A stretch of DNA of 64,000 nt from Auriscalpium vulgare (lineage: Eukaryota > Basidiomycota > Agaricomycetes > Russulales > Auriscalpiaceae), in assembly GCA_019915015.1 (NCBI GenBank), contig JAHBBC010000019.1:186001-250000 (forward strand). The letters run 5' to 3'. The translations under genes were made by a program, and so were the position numbers. This document shows positions 11,663 to 21,930 of this stretch, piece by piece. The notes under the pieces are model-generated. The model had not been told where the DNA came from and searched no databases. It saw nothing but the letters and a program-made list of their open reading frames with translations. Within the stretch, counting starts at the first letter, position 1. Every line of letters starts with the position of its first letter.

Positions 11663-12500
11663 TCCGAGCGGGCGGCGAGTGGTGCTGTAAAATAACAGTT
11701 AGTAGGCACAAATGCAGGGATTCGGCCAAAAAAACACACCGAAGGGAGCCGGAGTCTGTCGCGGGCGTTCCGGGAGGGGCAGGGACAGAGCAAAGGGTGA
11801 GAGCAGAGTGGGGACACGCGCACGCCGCTGCCTTCGCTCACAGAGACCCGGAGGTTGGAGACGCCGAGCAGGACGCGCGGTAGGGAATAAAGCAGAGGGG
11901 CGGGGGGTAGCAAGTACAGCACGCTCGGAGTAGACGGCACGTCCGACTCTCTGCGTACTGAACACACTGGGGGTGGGGGAGGGGAGGGGAAGGGCGGAGG
12001 GTGAAGGTGACGTGGCACGAGAAGTTCGACTTGATGATGATAGCAGCTGTGGACTTAGAGTTCACACTCAGCGCAAGTCGGGCGCTGCCGGTCGAAGTCT
12101 GAACTCTAAGTCCACAGCTGCTCGCATGACAAGTCGCACTTCTCGCGCCACGTCACCTTCACCCTCCGCCCTTCCCCTCCCCTCCCCCACCCCTAGTGTG
12201 TTCAGTACGCAGAGAGTCGGACGTGCCGTCTACTCCGAGCGTGCTGTACGTGCTACCCCCCGCCCCTCTGCTTTATTCCCTACCGCGCGTCCTGCTCGGC
12301 GTCTCCAACCTCCGGGTCTCCGTGAGCGAAGGCAGCGGCGTGCGCGTGTCCCCACTCTGCTCTCACCCTTTGCTCTGTCCCTGCCCCTCCCGGAACGCCC
12401 GCGACAGACTCCGGCTCCCTTCGGTGTGTTTTTTTGGCCGAATCCCTGCATTTGTGCCTACTAACTGTTATTTTACAGCACCACTCGCCGCCCGCTCGGA
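11663..12500. repeat. 838-bp near-perfect inverted repeat (about 400-bp arms)
   Basis: The two arms mirror each other around position 12,081, with a spacer of about 40 bp between CAGCTGTGGACTTAGAG and CTCTAAGTCCACAGCTG. Translating matching frames of the arms gives only two differences in 73 residues, so the arms are about 99% identical. Both arms stop abruptly at TCCGAGCGGGCGG and its complement. Related blocks with GTGCCGTCTACTCCGAG also occur at 11,480, 12,530 and 12,610. A transcript would fold into long dsRNA. Confidence 0.9.
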
Positions 12501-14653
12501 CACCCACACCCTCGTCCTTCCCCACCACCAGAGAGTCGGATGTGCCGTCTACTCCGACATCGTCCTATCCCCTCTGCATAGCGTACACAGCCTGCAAGGA
12601 GTTTGACGTGCCGTCTACTCTGAGCGAGCTGCGGGTGCTCCCCCACGTCTCTCTGATTACTCCGATCGTCTAGTGCTGCTTCGTGTCTCCAACCTTGAAC
12701 GGCGTGCGCTCAAGATTGGTTCACCGTATGTCCAACTTCGTAGGGATACTATGCACTTGCTCATTATTTTCGTTCATAGCGCGCCAACCTCATGTGATCC
12801 GTATGAGTTCATCCTTCCCTTCCCTCCACGCCCCATCCCCGCCCCATCCCCGCCCCCGTCGCCCATGGCTACCGTCTCCTGTCCTCCCGTCGCCCGGCAC
12901 CGATCGCCTGCCTTCCGCAAGGCCCACAAGATCTACCACCCGTCCGCACACGGCGCGGCCCCTTCGGTGCGCATCCCCCGCACCCTGCTTTCTTCTCTCT
13001 ATATTCATCTCCGCTTCAGTCAGCGAGCGATCCGTACGGCGGCCATAAGCCGACAGCGAAGCTCTGCGCTCGCTTTGTCGCGCACCTCTGCGCCTGTCCC
13101 GACCTTCCTCCCCTTCCCACGCCCCCCACCAACGCGCCCAACCCGCGCCTGGAGCACTTTATAGCATATGCGCTGCACCGCACCCGGTTCACCCGGTTGC
13201 ACGCATCGGTCACCTTCGCCGCCCTCTACTTGGGGTTAATGGGCCAATGCACGCATGGCAGTACAATTACTCTTAATCATTTAGGGGGGAGGGGGGCTTG
13301 GCCATCCAACATACAACTGACTGCCTGGTATAGTTATATTGTTTTGAATATGTTGCAGATATAATACTTGGGGTTAATGGCTCTGGCTCTGCTTGCAGGA
13401 AAGTGACTCTGTGATGTATTGGGATGTCAGGACAAAGTTGCGGTGTTGGGTACCCACATGTAGTAGGGTGGTAATGTCACATGTGTCCAAAACCAGATCC
13501 CTACTAGAGCACTAAAGAGGATATTGTAATGTGTGTGAGCAAGTGTCAGGGTCCCAAAGACGAACAGAGTGTTTCATATATGTGTGGGGTGTGTGATTGG
13601 AGGTGATGATTGGAATGTGCAAGCGTTTGGAGAATTATCAATGGGAGTCCAGATGTAAGAACACATGGTGCAAGTGACTGTGAGTGATCAGACACTGTGT
13701 GTATGACCATTAAAGATGAAGAGACGAGTGAGGGGCAGTGCAAGCACATGGGGAATGGTCTGCACTGTCAAGAAGTGTGGGAAAGGTGTCCTACAGTGTG
13801 GACAAGACAATATGAATATAATTGAACACAATGGAGACACAGCGAGCAATAGAATGCGCTCCGATATAGGATGGGTCGTAAGCAAGTGCTGCAATGTTGG
13901 AACACTGCAATTGTTCAGAGGAATGTACTGGAATGGCGTGTGCAACGGTCAGAGCAGAGGAGCAATAATTGGAGCACTGGCGCAATCACAGAACAATCTG
14001 GATCAGAGAAATGTGGTGTGAGCTCAAGAGCTAAGCTGGACAATGGATGGAGGATAATGGCGCAACTATGGAGGTACCCGGCAGTCACAGAGTTATTGAA
14101 GCAGTGTGGCGCACATGTTCTAACAACAATCTCGACAATCAAAATGTCATACGAAATCCCGCCAAGTTGTGACAGCTGTGAGAGGATGCTATGCTCAAGG
14201 TCACGTGGATGTGGTTGAAACAATGTGCGAGTAGTCGGATGACTGCGTGTGGGGTGTGCGACTCAGTTGATGGTCTGAGTGTGGTGTCCAAGGTATGATT
14301 CCGATCGTGCAAATGCCCTGCGAGACACTAACGGTCAGAACTCTGGCTTCAATCTTGCAAGCATTCAGAGAGACTATATCGGGTGGTTGGAGCTCATGTG
14401 TGTGACTCTCCAACCTCCAGAATTGCATGACTGTTAACTTGTCAAAAGTGCGAAAATTGGTGAAGAAATGCATCGGAGCACGGAGTGAGGCTTATCATTG
14501 GCCACATGCTGGAGACCGCCATGCGGCGGAAACACTCAAAGACGATAATCGGGCGACACAGAAAGGAACCAAGTCGGGATTGCTAGGAAGCAGAGGAGGT
14601 GTGGGTACAGGAGAGGCAGTTGTAGATGAGGAGAGAGAGAGCAGAGCGAACAC
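12501..14653. other. Unassigned interval in KDZ-A
   Basis: At 12,501-12,680 there are diverged copies of the AGAGAGTCGGAYGTGCC block seen in the neighbouring palindrome. Between 12,700 and 13,240 lie C-rich low-complexity runs. From 13,240 to 14,653 I see no gene, no clear terminal repeats and no motif that I can name. Short frames here lack codon structure or homology that I recognise. Confidence 0.5.
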
Positions 14654-16099
14654 TGATGGGTGTCCAACTGGTAGTGAGGCGGATATATATTGATGTCCAA
14701 TCCTCAGAGCGCAGTAGTGAACGTATCAATTTGAGGGAGTGCAGTCAGGGTCCCGAGACTACGCACGGCAAATCCTGCTTGGTGTACGAGTGGGACACGG
14801 TGACTAGGACTTGGATCGGAGGGCGCGAGAGGCTGGGGGAGAGGACAATAGGGTGCGAGCTAGACATAGCACGGATCACCGAAATGATGCAGTGCTGGAG
14901 ACGCGACGGGTGAGCTCCCAAGAATGTGTCACAGAAGCTAGGAATGTTGGAAGGGACGTGAGGACTATTTCGAAAGTTGAAGGGGAATTACGCAGCGGTG
15001 GCAATGGTCGGGGGAATATATCAAGGACGAGAGGGAAGAAGTACGAGGTGGTGACGAAGGAACAGAGGGGCGTATATAGGCCTGATCTCTGCGTTGAAGG
15101 TGCGGGGTGTCGAGGGAGAGAGTAGTGAGGCGTAGGGAGATTTCGAAGGGCGAGAGGGGATTTGTTGAGGGTCGTGGTATTGGTATTCGTATTGATATTG
15201 CGGTGTGGTATTGGTGTCGAAGTTTCGTGCGTTTAAGAGCTAGAGCGACGGGTTGTGGTGAAGTCAGACCACTTCAGAAGCTCTTTCGAGATCCTGAGTA
15301 CGAGGGGGAATAGTAACTTGTTCTTCCGTCTTCTAGCAACTCAGAACTATTTGTATGCCAAGCGAGTCAGAAATCCATATCGTACGGACGTTGACATAGT
15401 GAAGACAAATACGATCTAAAACGCGGGAGACATGGGTCAGATATCACGGGGTGTACGAAGTGCACGCGGGGGAGTAATTATACGAGGGATGTGGCAAGAG
15501 AGGATCATTGAATAAGGATGGTTTAGGTTTAGTTCTGACTTACGATCGCCGCTAGGGGGCGAAGTGCGTAAAGCGCGGCTAGCGCTCAGGTCGTAAGGCG
15601 CTGGTGGTGTATCGTAAAGTCGAGCGGGGTATCCCATGTATTCTAAGTGTAAACTGAAGGGAGGGACGTACGACGGGCGGTCTTGGCTCGCTGTGTAGTG
15701 CTCCTGCCTATCTCGGACGGCTGTGGATTAACATAGGCGGGACCGTATCGTGGATCAAGATGTGGGGAATATCGAGGAATCGGGGGACGCAGAAGGGAAG
15801 TGTGATTGACAGTGGCGCATCACGGCGGGGAAGGATTGTGGCGCATGGCTCCGAGTCAGATAGCCACTGTGTGACTGTTGTGCGGGGCCGTAGGATTGTG
15901 GTGTGTGGCTCGGGGCGCTTGGTGGGGCGTGTAGGCTATTTCAAGTGCGTTTGGGGCGCTTCCGATAGACGCTGCGGGGTGGTAGTGAAACCTGATGGTG
16001 CGGACCGAGGCCGGCGGGCTGAGGTCACGTGATTTCGGAAGATGCCGAAAATGCCAGAAGTCGGGGGTTTCTCTGCTAGACGGCTGGGCAGGCGTATCA
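14654..16099 (-). mobile_element. Diverged solo LTR related to Gypsy-B
   Basis: The plus strand starts TGATGGGTGTCC, then GGTAGTGAGGCGGATAT, matching the Gypsy-B LTR start (TGATGGGCACC...GGTAGTAGGGCGGATAT). It ends GCAGGCGTATCA, as the LTR at 28,414 does. The central block CTCTTTCGAGAT-CTGA-TA-GAGGGGGAA-AGTAACTTGTT is shared. It is 1,446 bp, shorter than the 1,585-bp family length and clearly more diverged. I found no target duplication. Confidence 0.75.
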
Positions 16100-16496
16100 A
16101 CGCGACGCGACTGTGACGTGGCAGCGGCACGGTGATTGCCGGGGCGCGCTGGTGCGTAAGTACGGGGACGAGAATATATGCTATGTACGAGTCCGATGAG
16201 AGAGAAAAGAGAAAGGAAAAATGTATGTAGTAAGCTGTAGGCTTACACATGCGTGCGCTTGGTAGACCTGGGTCTACACACAGGTGGTAAATACACACTA
16301 GCTAATACATCACAAGTCCTTCAGACTCCAGCACCATGACCATTGTGTGTGCATTGGTTGTAGCTTTCCGACGATATATAATATGTGTGCATTGTATCAG
16401 GGAAAAGGCAAGAATCTGATAGAAAGAGCAAAATGTGTTGTAAGGCACGAGGAGGTAGAAGGTTGATACAAGCTATACACAACTATTATAGATATG
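16100..16496. other. Unassigned interval between LTR and SINE
   Basis: Nothing recognisable: GC-rich at first, then AT-rich with no reading frame of note. It is the 5' flank of the SINE and does not continue the cyclin fragment found on the SINE's 3' side. Confidence 0.5.
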
Positions 16497-17015
16497 CAGC
16501 CTTGTAGTCTAGTGGTTAACGCTCTTAGCCTATATTATGAAAGCTATGAATCATGTGCTGTGGGTTCAATTCCTACTGTGCGTGGATTTTTAGTACTGAA
16601 ACAGTTGGGCCCGGGTATTGTGGTAGCCGGAGTAGAGAAAAATGACATAGTAAACCGGATCAATTGGCAGTTTGCCCTCGAAAACTACGTCATCTTTCTC
16701 TGCACCATGCGTGGGAACTTTTTACCAAAAACGGAAACTGTGGGGCCTCCTATTCTCATCACAGAACAATTCGAATCATATGCATATCTGTGCTATTTAG
16801 CTTGAAAAACACAAAATACTCACAGACACGAGTGTCTTTTGAGATGCAAAGGTGTGAAAAAGCATTGGGCAGAAGCTACTTAGGTAAGAATTACTCAATT
16901 AGGCAGGTGGGACGACGCGACTTGACCGTGGGATATAATTTCCTTTGGTAACGATCCAAACACACATTTTTTGGCCTGACTGGTTAGAGAAAAGAACGAT
17001 TAAGAGTAATCGTAA
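16497..17015 (+). mobile_element. tRNA-derived SINE, full length (519 bp, copy 2)
   Basis: The head has an RNA polymerase III box A (TAGTCTAGTGG, 16,505-16,515) and box B (GGTTCAATTCC, 16,563-16,573) at tRNA spacing. The body contains GCCGGAGTAGAGA and CGTGGGAA blocks shared with the copy at 37,150-37,626, then AGGCAGGTGGGACGACGCG and TTGACCGTGGG shared with the copies at both window edges. It ends with the hairpin ACGATTA-agag-TAATCGT (16,996-17,013) plus AA. The acceptor stem does not pair, so it is not a working tRNA gene. Reading frames inside it are not coding. Confidence 0.85.
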
Positions 17016-17640
17016 CCTCCTCCAGCGTCTGAAGGCCCGGTTCCCCGCCGCGAAGGGCTCCCCCGGCCACCGACTGTTCATCTCCGCGTTCATGATCGCC
17101 TCGAAGATCATCTGCGACGACACATACAGCAACAATAGCTGGTGCATTGTGTCGGGCAGGGCATGTTCGCACTCCGCGAAATCAACCAGATGGAGCGCGA
17201 GATGTGTAGTTATCTCGAGTGGCAGCTGAACATCGACCCCGCCACCCTGCATGACTTCGAGATCCAGGTGCGCCGCGACTTCGCCGGTCCGGGCCCGTAC
17301 CCTCCCATCTCCCTTCCGACGCCCGCGCCGTCGCCGTTCGCACACCCCGGCGCCAGCACGGCGTCGAGCATCCTGTCCTTCGGGCACCGCCCATTGCCCA
17401 GGGCCGCGCGCATCATCCCGAACCTGACGATGACGTAACCCTCGCCGGTCTCGCCGCCCGTCACCCCCGAGACCTCGCATTCCGCGTCAAAGTCCCACAT
17501 GGCCTGCCGTTGACCCCGCTCGATTCTGCGCAAGGCGAGGAGGCGGTCATCGTATGAGCCGCGGTCGTGTTCAGCCCGATTTCCGCAGGCGTGGAGGGCA
17601 TCATGTTCTCATCGCACCCAATCACCGTCTAGTGTGCCAT
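17016..17640 (+). pseudogene. Pho85-type cyclin (PCL) fragment, frameshifted
   Basis: The sequence reads LLQRLKARFPAAKGSPGHRL, FISAFMIASKIICDDTYSN and SWCIV, then after a 2-nt insertion (GTGT near 17,149) continues in another frame as GQGMFALREINQMERE, MCSYLEWQLNIDPATL and FAGPGPYP. This is the second half of a cyclin N-terminal box with the usual Pcl-type MEREMCxYLEW motif. A Ser/Pro-rich tail (PSPVSPPVTPETSHS) follows in decayed form. The N-terminus is absent and replaced by the SINE. Intact homologues activate Pho85-like kinases; this copy cannot. It is the only host-type gene fragment in the window. Confidence 0.85.
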
Positions 17641-17982
17641 GGCAAAGGCAGCGTGCACGCAGCCTTCTACCCCAAAAAGAACGCCGCGTGCGCCCAGTTT
17701 GCCTACACTACATTGACGAACCGTCTTGCTCATGTGGTCATCCTTGTCTGCGCCCCTCCTAATGACAGTTTTATTTCTGTATTGCCTGACACGTATATTC
17801 TGTTCGCGCTTGTCAGGTAGCCTTTCCCCAAATTGTAGTTGGACTTCGTATCATAAATCTGCGTACAATTATCCGTTTCCATTGTTCCTGCCAGTGTGGC
17901 CGGTCAGGCGCACGTGTGCTTCCTTGAACCCCCGAACACTGACAGTATTCTCTCACCTCGTCCTTCGTGCTGCAGTATTGCA

Positions 17983-20900
17983 ATGGCCCCTTCAAAAAAA
18001 CGAAAATACGAGCCGTCGCGTGCGGCCTTACTGGACGAAACCGTCAAATTCGTTCACCGGCGTCGCAACGGTGATGTTGACAAGCGACAAGTCCCCCTTG
18101 TCGTCCGCGCCCTTGCTGCCAGGCCTGAAACGCCAATTATCTCGTATCTGCCAACAATCGAGGAAGAGAGTGAGATGGAGAGGGCGGCCGAGGAGGAGGA
18201 AATGACGCCTGCGTCAACAAGCAGATATATTGTGAGTGTGGATTACATGTCTTACGCCTCGGTGTTCTAACGGGACCTGGTAGCCAACGCACACTGTCAA
18301 CAGCGAATGGCGTACTGAGTGGGCCCCGAAAATGTTGGAGGCCGTCTTAGGCTACAAGGCTGCAGATGACCTTGGCGACCGCTGCTCCAGTGCAGGTTGC
18401 TTGAGCACTGCAGCTCACATCAGATGTCGTGATTGCTTTTATCGACACATGCTTTGCAGAGAATGTGCCGTCAGGACCCACCTTGACAACCTGTTTCACC
18501 AGGTGGAGGAATGGGTAGGCACATATTTCAAGCGACGAGGATTTCAAGAGCTCGGCCTTGTCATCCGCCTTGGACATGGGGGCGACACCTGTCGCTTCGC
18601 CAAGGAACCTGTTTTGATGACAGTGACTCATGTCAACGGTATCCACACTTGCAACGTCCAGTTTTGCGGCTGCTTTCCACCCGAGTATAAACCCTGTCGA
18701 TGTCCCACTGCAGCTGGCCAACGCAGGACTCTGGCCCGCGTCATATAAGAACCCCCGAACTGCGACAACTTTCCATGCTGCGCGGGAATACAACCAGTTT
18801 TCTCTCCAGGCCAAGGTCAATGTGATGGACTACAACCGTGTCAAGCTGCGCATGACCAACAATGCTTTCCGTGACGATGTTCCAGTGAGTATATCTTGCG
18901 ATAATCCTGACTGTGTGCCCGTACTGACCCCTGCAGGATCGATATAGGCAGCTTCTCACAAGTCATCGCCAGTTCATGTTCCTCCAGACCCTCAAGCAGT
19001 TGGAGCGGGTGTTTCAGGATCGATACGCCCCCGGAAGTCTGGTCGTACTATGTCCTGCCTGTCCTCAGCCTGGGAAGAACATTGATCCTAGCTGGAAAGA
19101 CGTACCAGCTCAAGACCAGTTGAGTACACTTGAGTCATCCGAGTTCACTTTGAGCTGACGCCGCGCACAGATACATCCATGCGCTGTTCTATGCAAAGGA
19201 CGGGAACTTCCAGCTCCATCAGCACATGAAGAAAATGGATCTTGATGATGTTGCGTTCACGCGGGGCGGTGGTTATTATGTGGATGATGTTGAGGGTTCG
19301 AATTTCCTCAAGATCATGGACAATGACCCGGAGAGCAGCAAAGAGGTACGCACGCAATCACCTACAATTGATAAAGTGTCTTATATATCATAGACGTCGA
19401 CGTGCAACAAATTCTTTGCTATCAATGGGAAGCGACTCGATGGCAAGCGCATCACCGGAGTGGTGTCGTTAGTCTGCGCACCACACGGGATGATCATGGG
19501 GTCGTCGACCGTTGACTTGACAAAAGGTGAAAGGTGTGTTGTTGTCGTCCAATCATCTCCTTGCGAGCCTCATCTGTTGAACTAGATTTGCTCATGTGGA
19601 CCTTGCGACAGTTTCTGCAACACGCCCATACAAAGACCTCAAATTGCACATTTCATCATACGATATCAACTGTCAATACGGAGTCAACTTCGATAAGCGA
19701 ATGGCAAACTTTCCATCCGGACCTCCAACCATCCCCCGTACCATCCGCGTCGTTCCGAAGTGGCATTTGTTGGGGCACAAGGATATCTGCAAGTTTCTCA
19801 ATTCGCCGGATGTAACTCCCGGGTGTGGCATGACGGAGGGCGAGGCGCCTGAGCGTCGGTGGTCGGTGCAGAATTCGCTTGCACTTCAGACACGAGAGAT
19901 GGGGCCGGGGTACCGCCACGACACGCATAATGTTCACAATGGAGACTTCAACATGCAGAAAATCTTCACAATAGGTGAGTATAGCTTTGGAGTATCTTCT
20001 GTCTGCCACGTGCTGAGCCCTATCAGCCAAGTTCCTTGCACAAAAGCTTAAACAAGCTAAATCTGCTGCGCTGGAAGCTGAACAGCAACACAAACGTTGC
20101 GAAGCCTCCTTCAATATTCGCGGGCGTCCACTGCATACGTGGAGGACTGCCGAAAGTGAATTATTGGCGACTCTTGTGGACGGAACAGCACGAAAGGACC
20201 AGCCACAGATTAGCCCGTATGAACCCGCAAGTGACAAAGGTGGAGTACCAGGACTGTTTTCCGCCGACTCGGAACTAATATTCATTGTCTCAGCACCATC
20301 CGAGAAAGAAGCACTGCTTGTTCTGGAGAAGGAGTTCGACCCCGAGTCGGGCGCAGCACCTGCGGAGCGCGGTCGGCCAACTCTTACTGCATTCATAAAG
20401 CTCGGGCTCGAACTGGAGACACGACAGTGCGTGGCTCTTCTCCTCATGCTACTAGTGCTTCCTAATGTGTTTGAATAGATATGATTTAAAGTGCAAGGCA
20501 AAGGAAAAGGAGCTCTCGCCCGCCGAAAAGAACACGATCGAAGAGAATCGATCGCGACTCGAGACTCAGATTGCGCGCTTTGAGGACCTACATGCCACTC
20601 TCGTTACCCCGGTAGTCCTCAGGCTTCAAACTCAGCTTTCAGAGACGAGCTGGCCTGCACCATGTTCTGACCAAGATGTCCTTGCCGAGGATGTTCAGCT
20701 CAGCCTCCCATCGACATACCCCGCCAACGTCCGCCAACACTCCATGTTCAAGTCTCTAGCTGAGGCAGAACTGCTTGTGCGAAAAGGCCAGGCTTGTGAC
20801 CACCTGCGGGAGTTACGCCTCAAGATATCATTGAAGTCTTTTCTTTGGCGGTCGGAAAAGGCATCGTATGGGCAAGAGGCGAAGACACGCCATCAGAAGA

Positions 20901-21598
20901 CCGTAACTCGTGCTTACCAGGCGACCGGTCGCCTTCGCAATCTGTATAATATGGTGCGGTCGAAGGCGCTCACGCTAGGGCTACAGGAGGACGACCAGAA
21001 CTATCGGCCCTTGTCAGAGCATGACTGTCGTGTCGTGGCTCTTGTTCATGCTGTGGAGGATCACAACACATCCTCGAAGGACCGTGAGCGCTCATGGCTC
21101 TGGCGAGATGGGGAGTACCGGGCATCTCACTCAGATGATGCTACAGCAAAATGGGATGAAGAGCGTGAGTCCTTTATCTTATTCGTGATTGGCGCCCAGC
21201 TGACCGCCTGACAGTTGACCGTCTCACCTGGTTCTGATCGAGTGCGAAGCAAGCTCGCTGGCAGGAGGAAGTCAAGCGCTTGGAAGAGTCGATACGGAGG
21301 ACACAGCGGCATTGGTATGATGAGCAACAGGTTTGGTTGAGGCGCGCAGAAGCACAGGGGAGCTCTTTAAGTGAACGCGGTGCTGCGGCGTATGCTGCAA
21401 GGTCAGTCTCTTAATCTATATTCTGACAACAAAGTATCTAACATTCAAGCTTCTGGGAACAGGAAAGCTGCAGTCTTCGGGCGTCTGCTCTCTGATGCAA
21501 GAGAGCTCTACCCTGAGTACCTGAGGCTGTCAGATAGTGAGGTCAGTACTGTCATCATCATAGACACTTCTGACTTGCTGACCTGGGAGTCCAGGTAG
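17983..21598 (+). CDS. KDZ transposase of KDZ-A, with CxC2 cysteine cluster
   Basis: A multi-exon gene starts MAPSKKRKYEPSRAALLDE. A CxC2-type cluster lies near 18,380-18,500 (RCSSAGC, IRCRDCFYRHMLCRECA), then VQFCGC, the CPACPQPGKN motif, and the RNase H-fold KDZ core. Likely catalytic acidic residues are the Asp of KDGNFQLHQ (about 19,200), the Asp of SYDINCQYG (about 19,660) and the Glu of EGEAPERRW (about 19,845). The C-terminus is helical and charged and ends at 21,598 after a last intron (GTCAGT...AACAG). At least seven introns fit GT-AG. Near 18,690 the frame changes without an intron (FPPEYKP to DVPLQLANAGLW), suggesting a one-base indel. It would cut and rejoin the KDZ-A ends in the nucleus. 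Confidence 0.85.
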
Positions 21599-21930
21599 CA
21601 GTACATGACTGACAAGCAATGGGTGTGAACTAGTTACTTCGCTGACGTAGTTCCACCCGCTGAAGTAGTTCCACCAACATTACATTGAAATAGTTCCACG
21701 ATACATTAGGTTGAAATAGCTCCACAATACATAAACAAACTAGTTGCACATAAATATGACGTCGAATTAGTGCGACCGTGAACTAGTTTATATTCATTTT
21801 TTTGCTGAAGGCTATCCTACCGGTCAGGGTGCGGAACAGTGGTAAATACTCGACTTTCATAGTCGGCGTTGAACTAGGTCAACACCCAGTAATTAGTCAG
21901 GTGAACTACTTCAGGTGTTAGCATGTACTG
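21599..21930 (-). repeat. KDZ-A right subterminal repeats and terminal inverted repeat
   Basis: Diverged copies of GAACTAGTT, GAAGTAGTTCCACC and GAAATAGTTCCAC appear from 21,627 on, the same TAGTTC word as the left array but with looser spacing. The last 44 bases (21,887-21,930) pair with the left end. The transposase stop codon is directly adjacent. Confidence 0.75.

Larger units (their letters stand above)
2959..21930. mobile_element. KDZ-A: 18,972-bp KDZ-class DNA transposon with cargo genes
   Basis: ATCGATT occurs at 2,952-2,958 and again at 21,931-21,937. Deleting everything between plus one copy joins the two halves of the Gypsy-A RT/RNase H region in frame (DEID-YLGM), so this is an insertion with a 7-bp target duplication. 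The ends are imperfect inverted repeats of about 44 bp sharing TGCTA-CACC and TAGTTCA, backed by arrays carrying TAGTTC motifs. Inside are a KDZ transposase (right end), three minus-strand gene loci, a solo LTR, a SINE, a cyclin fragment, a 2.1-kb element and a long palindrome. Some of these arrived after the element; the transposase and the outward-pointing genes are the likely core. Confidence 0.82.

Noticed and set aside
12196..12606. 136-aa frame mirrored at 11,593-12,018
   Set aside because: It appears twice only because of the palindrome, and has no codon-usage or motif support.
16497..16590. A genuine tRNA gene
   Set aside because: Boxes A and B are present but the acceptor and anticodon stems do not pair, and the sequence continues into a body shared with another copy; it is a SINE head.
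16996..17015. Helitron 3' end
   Set aside because: A hairpin near the end fits, but there is no CTRR terminus and no TC 5' end, and the two complete copies begin with a tRNA-like head.
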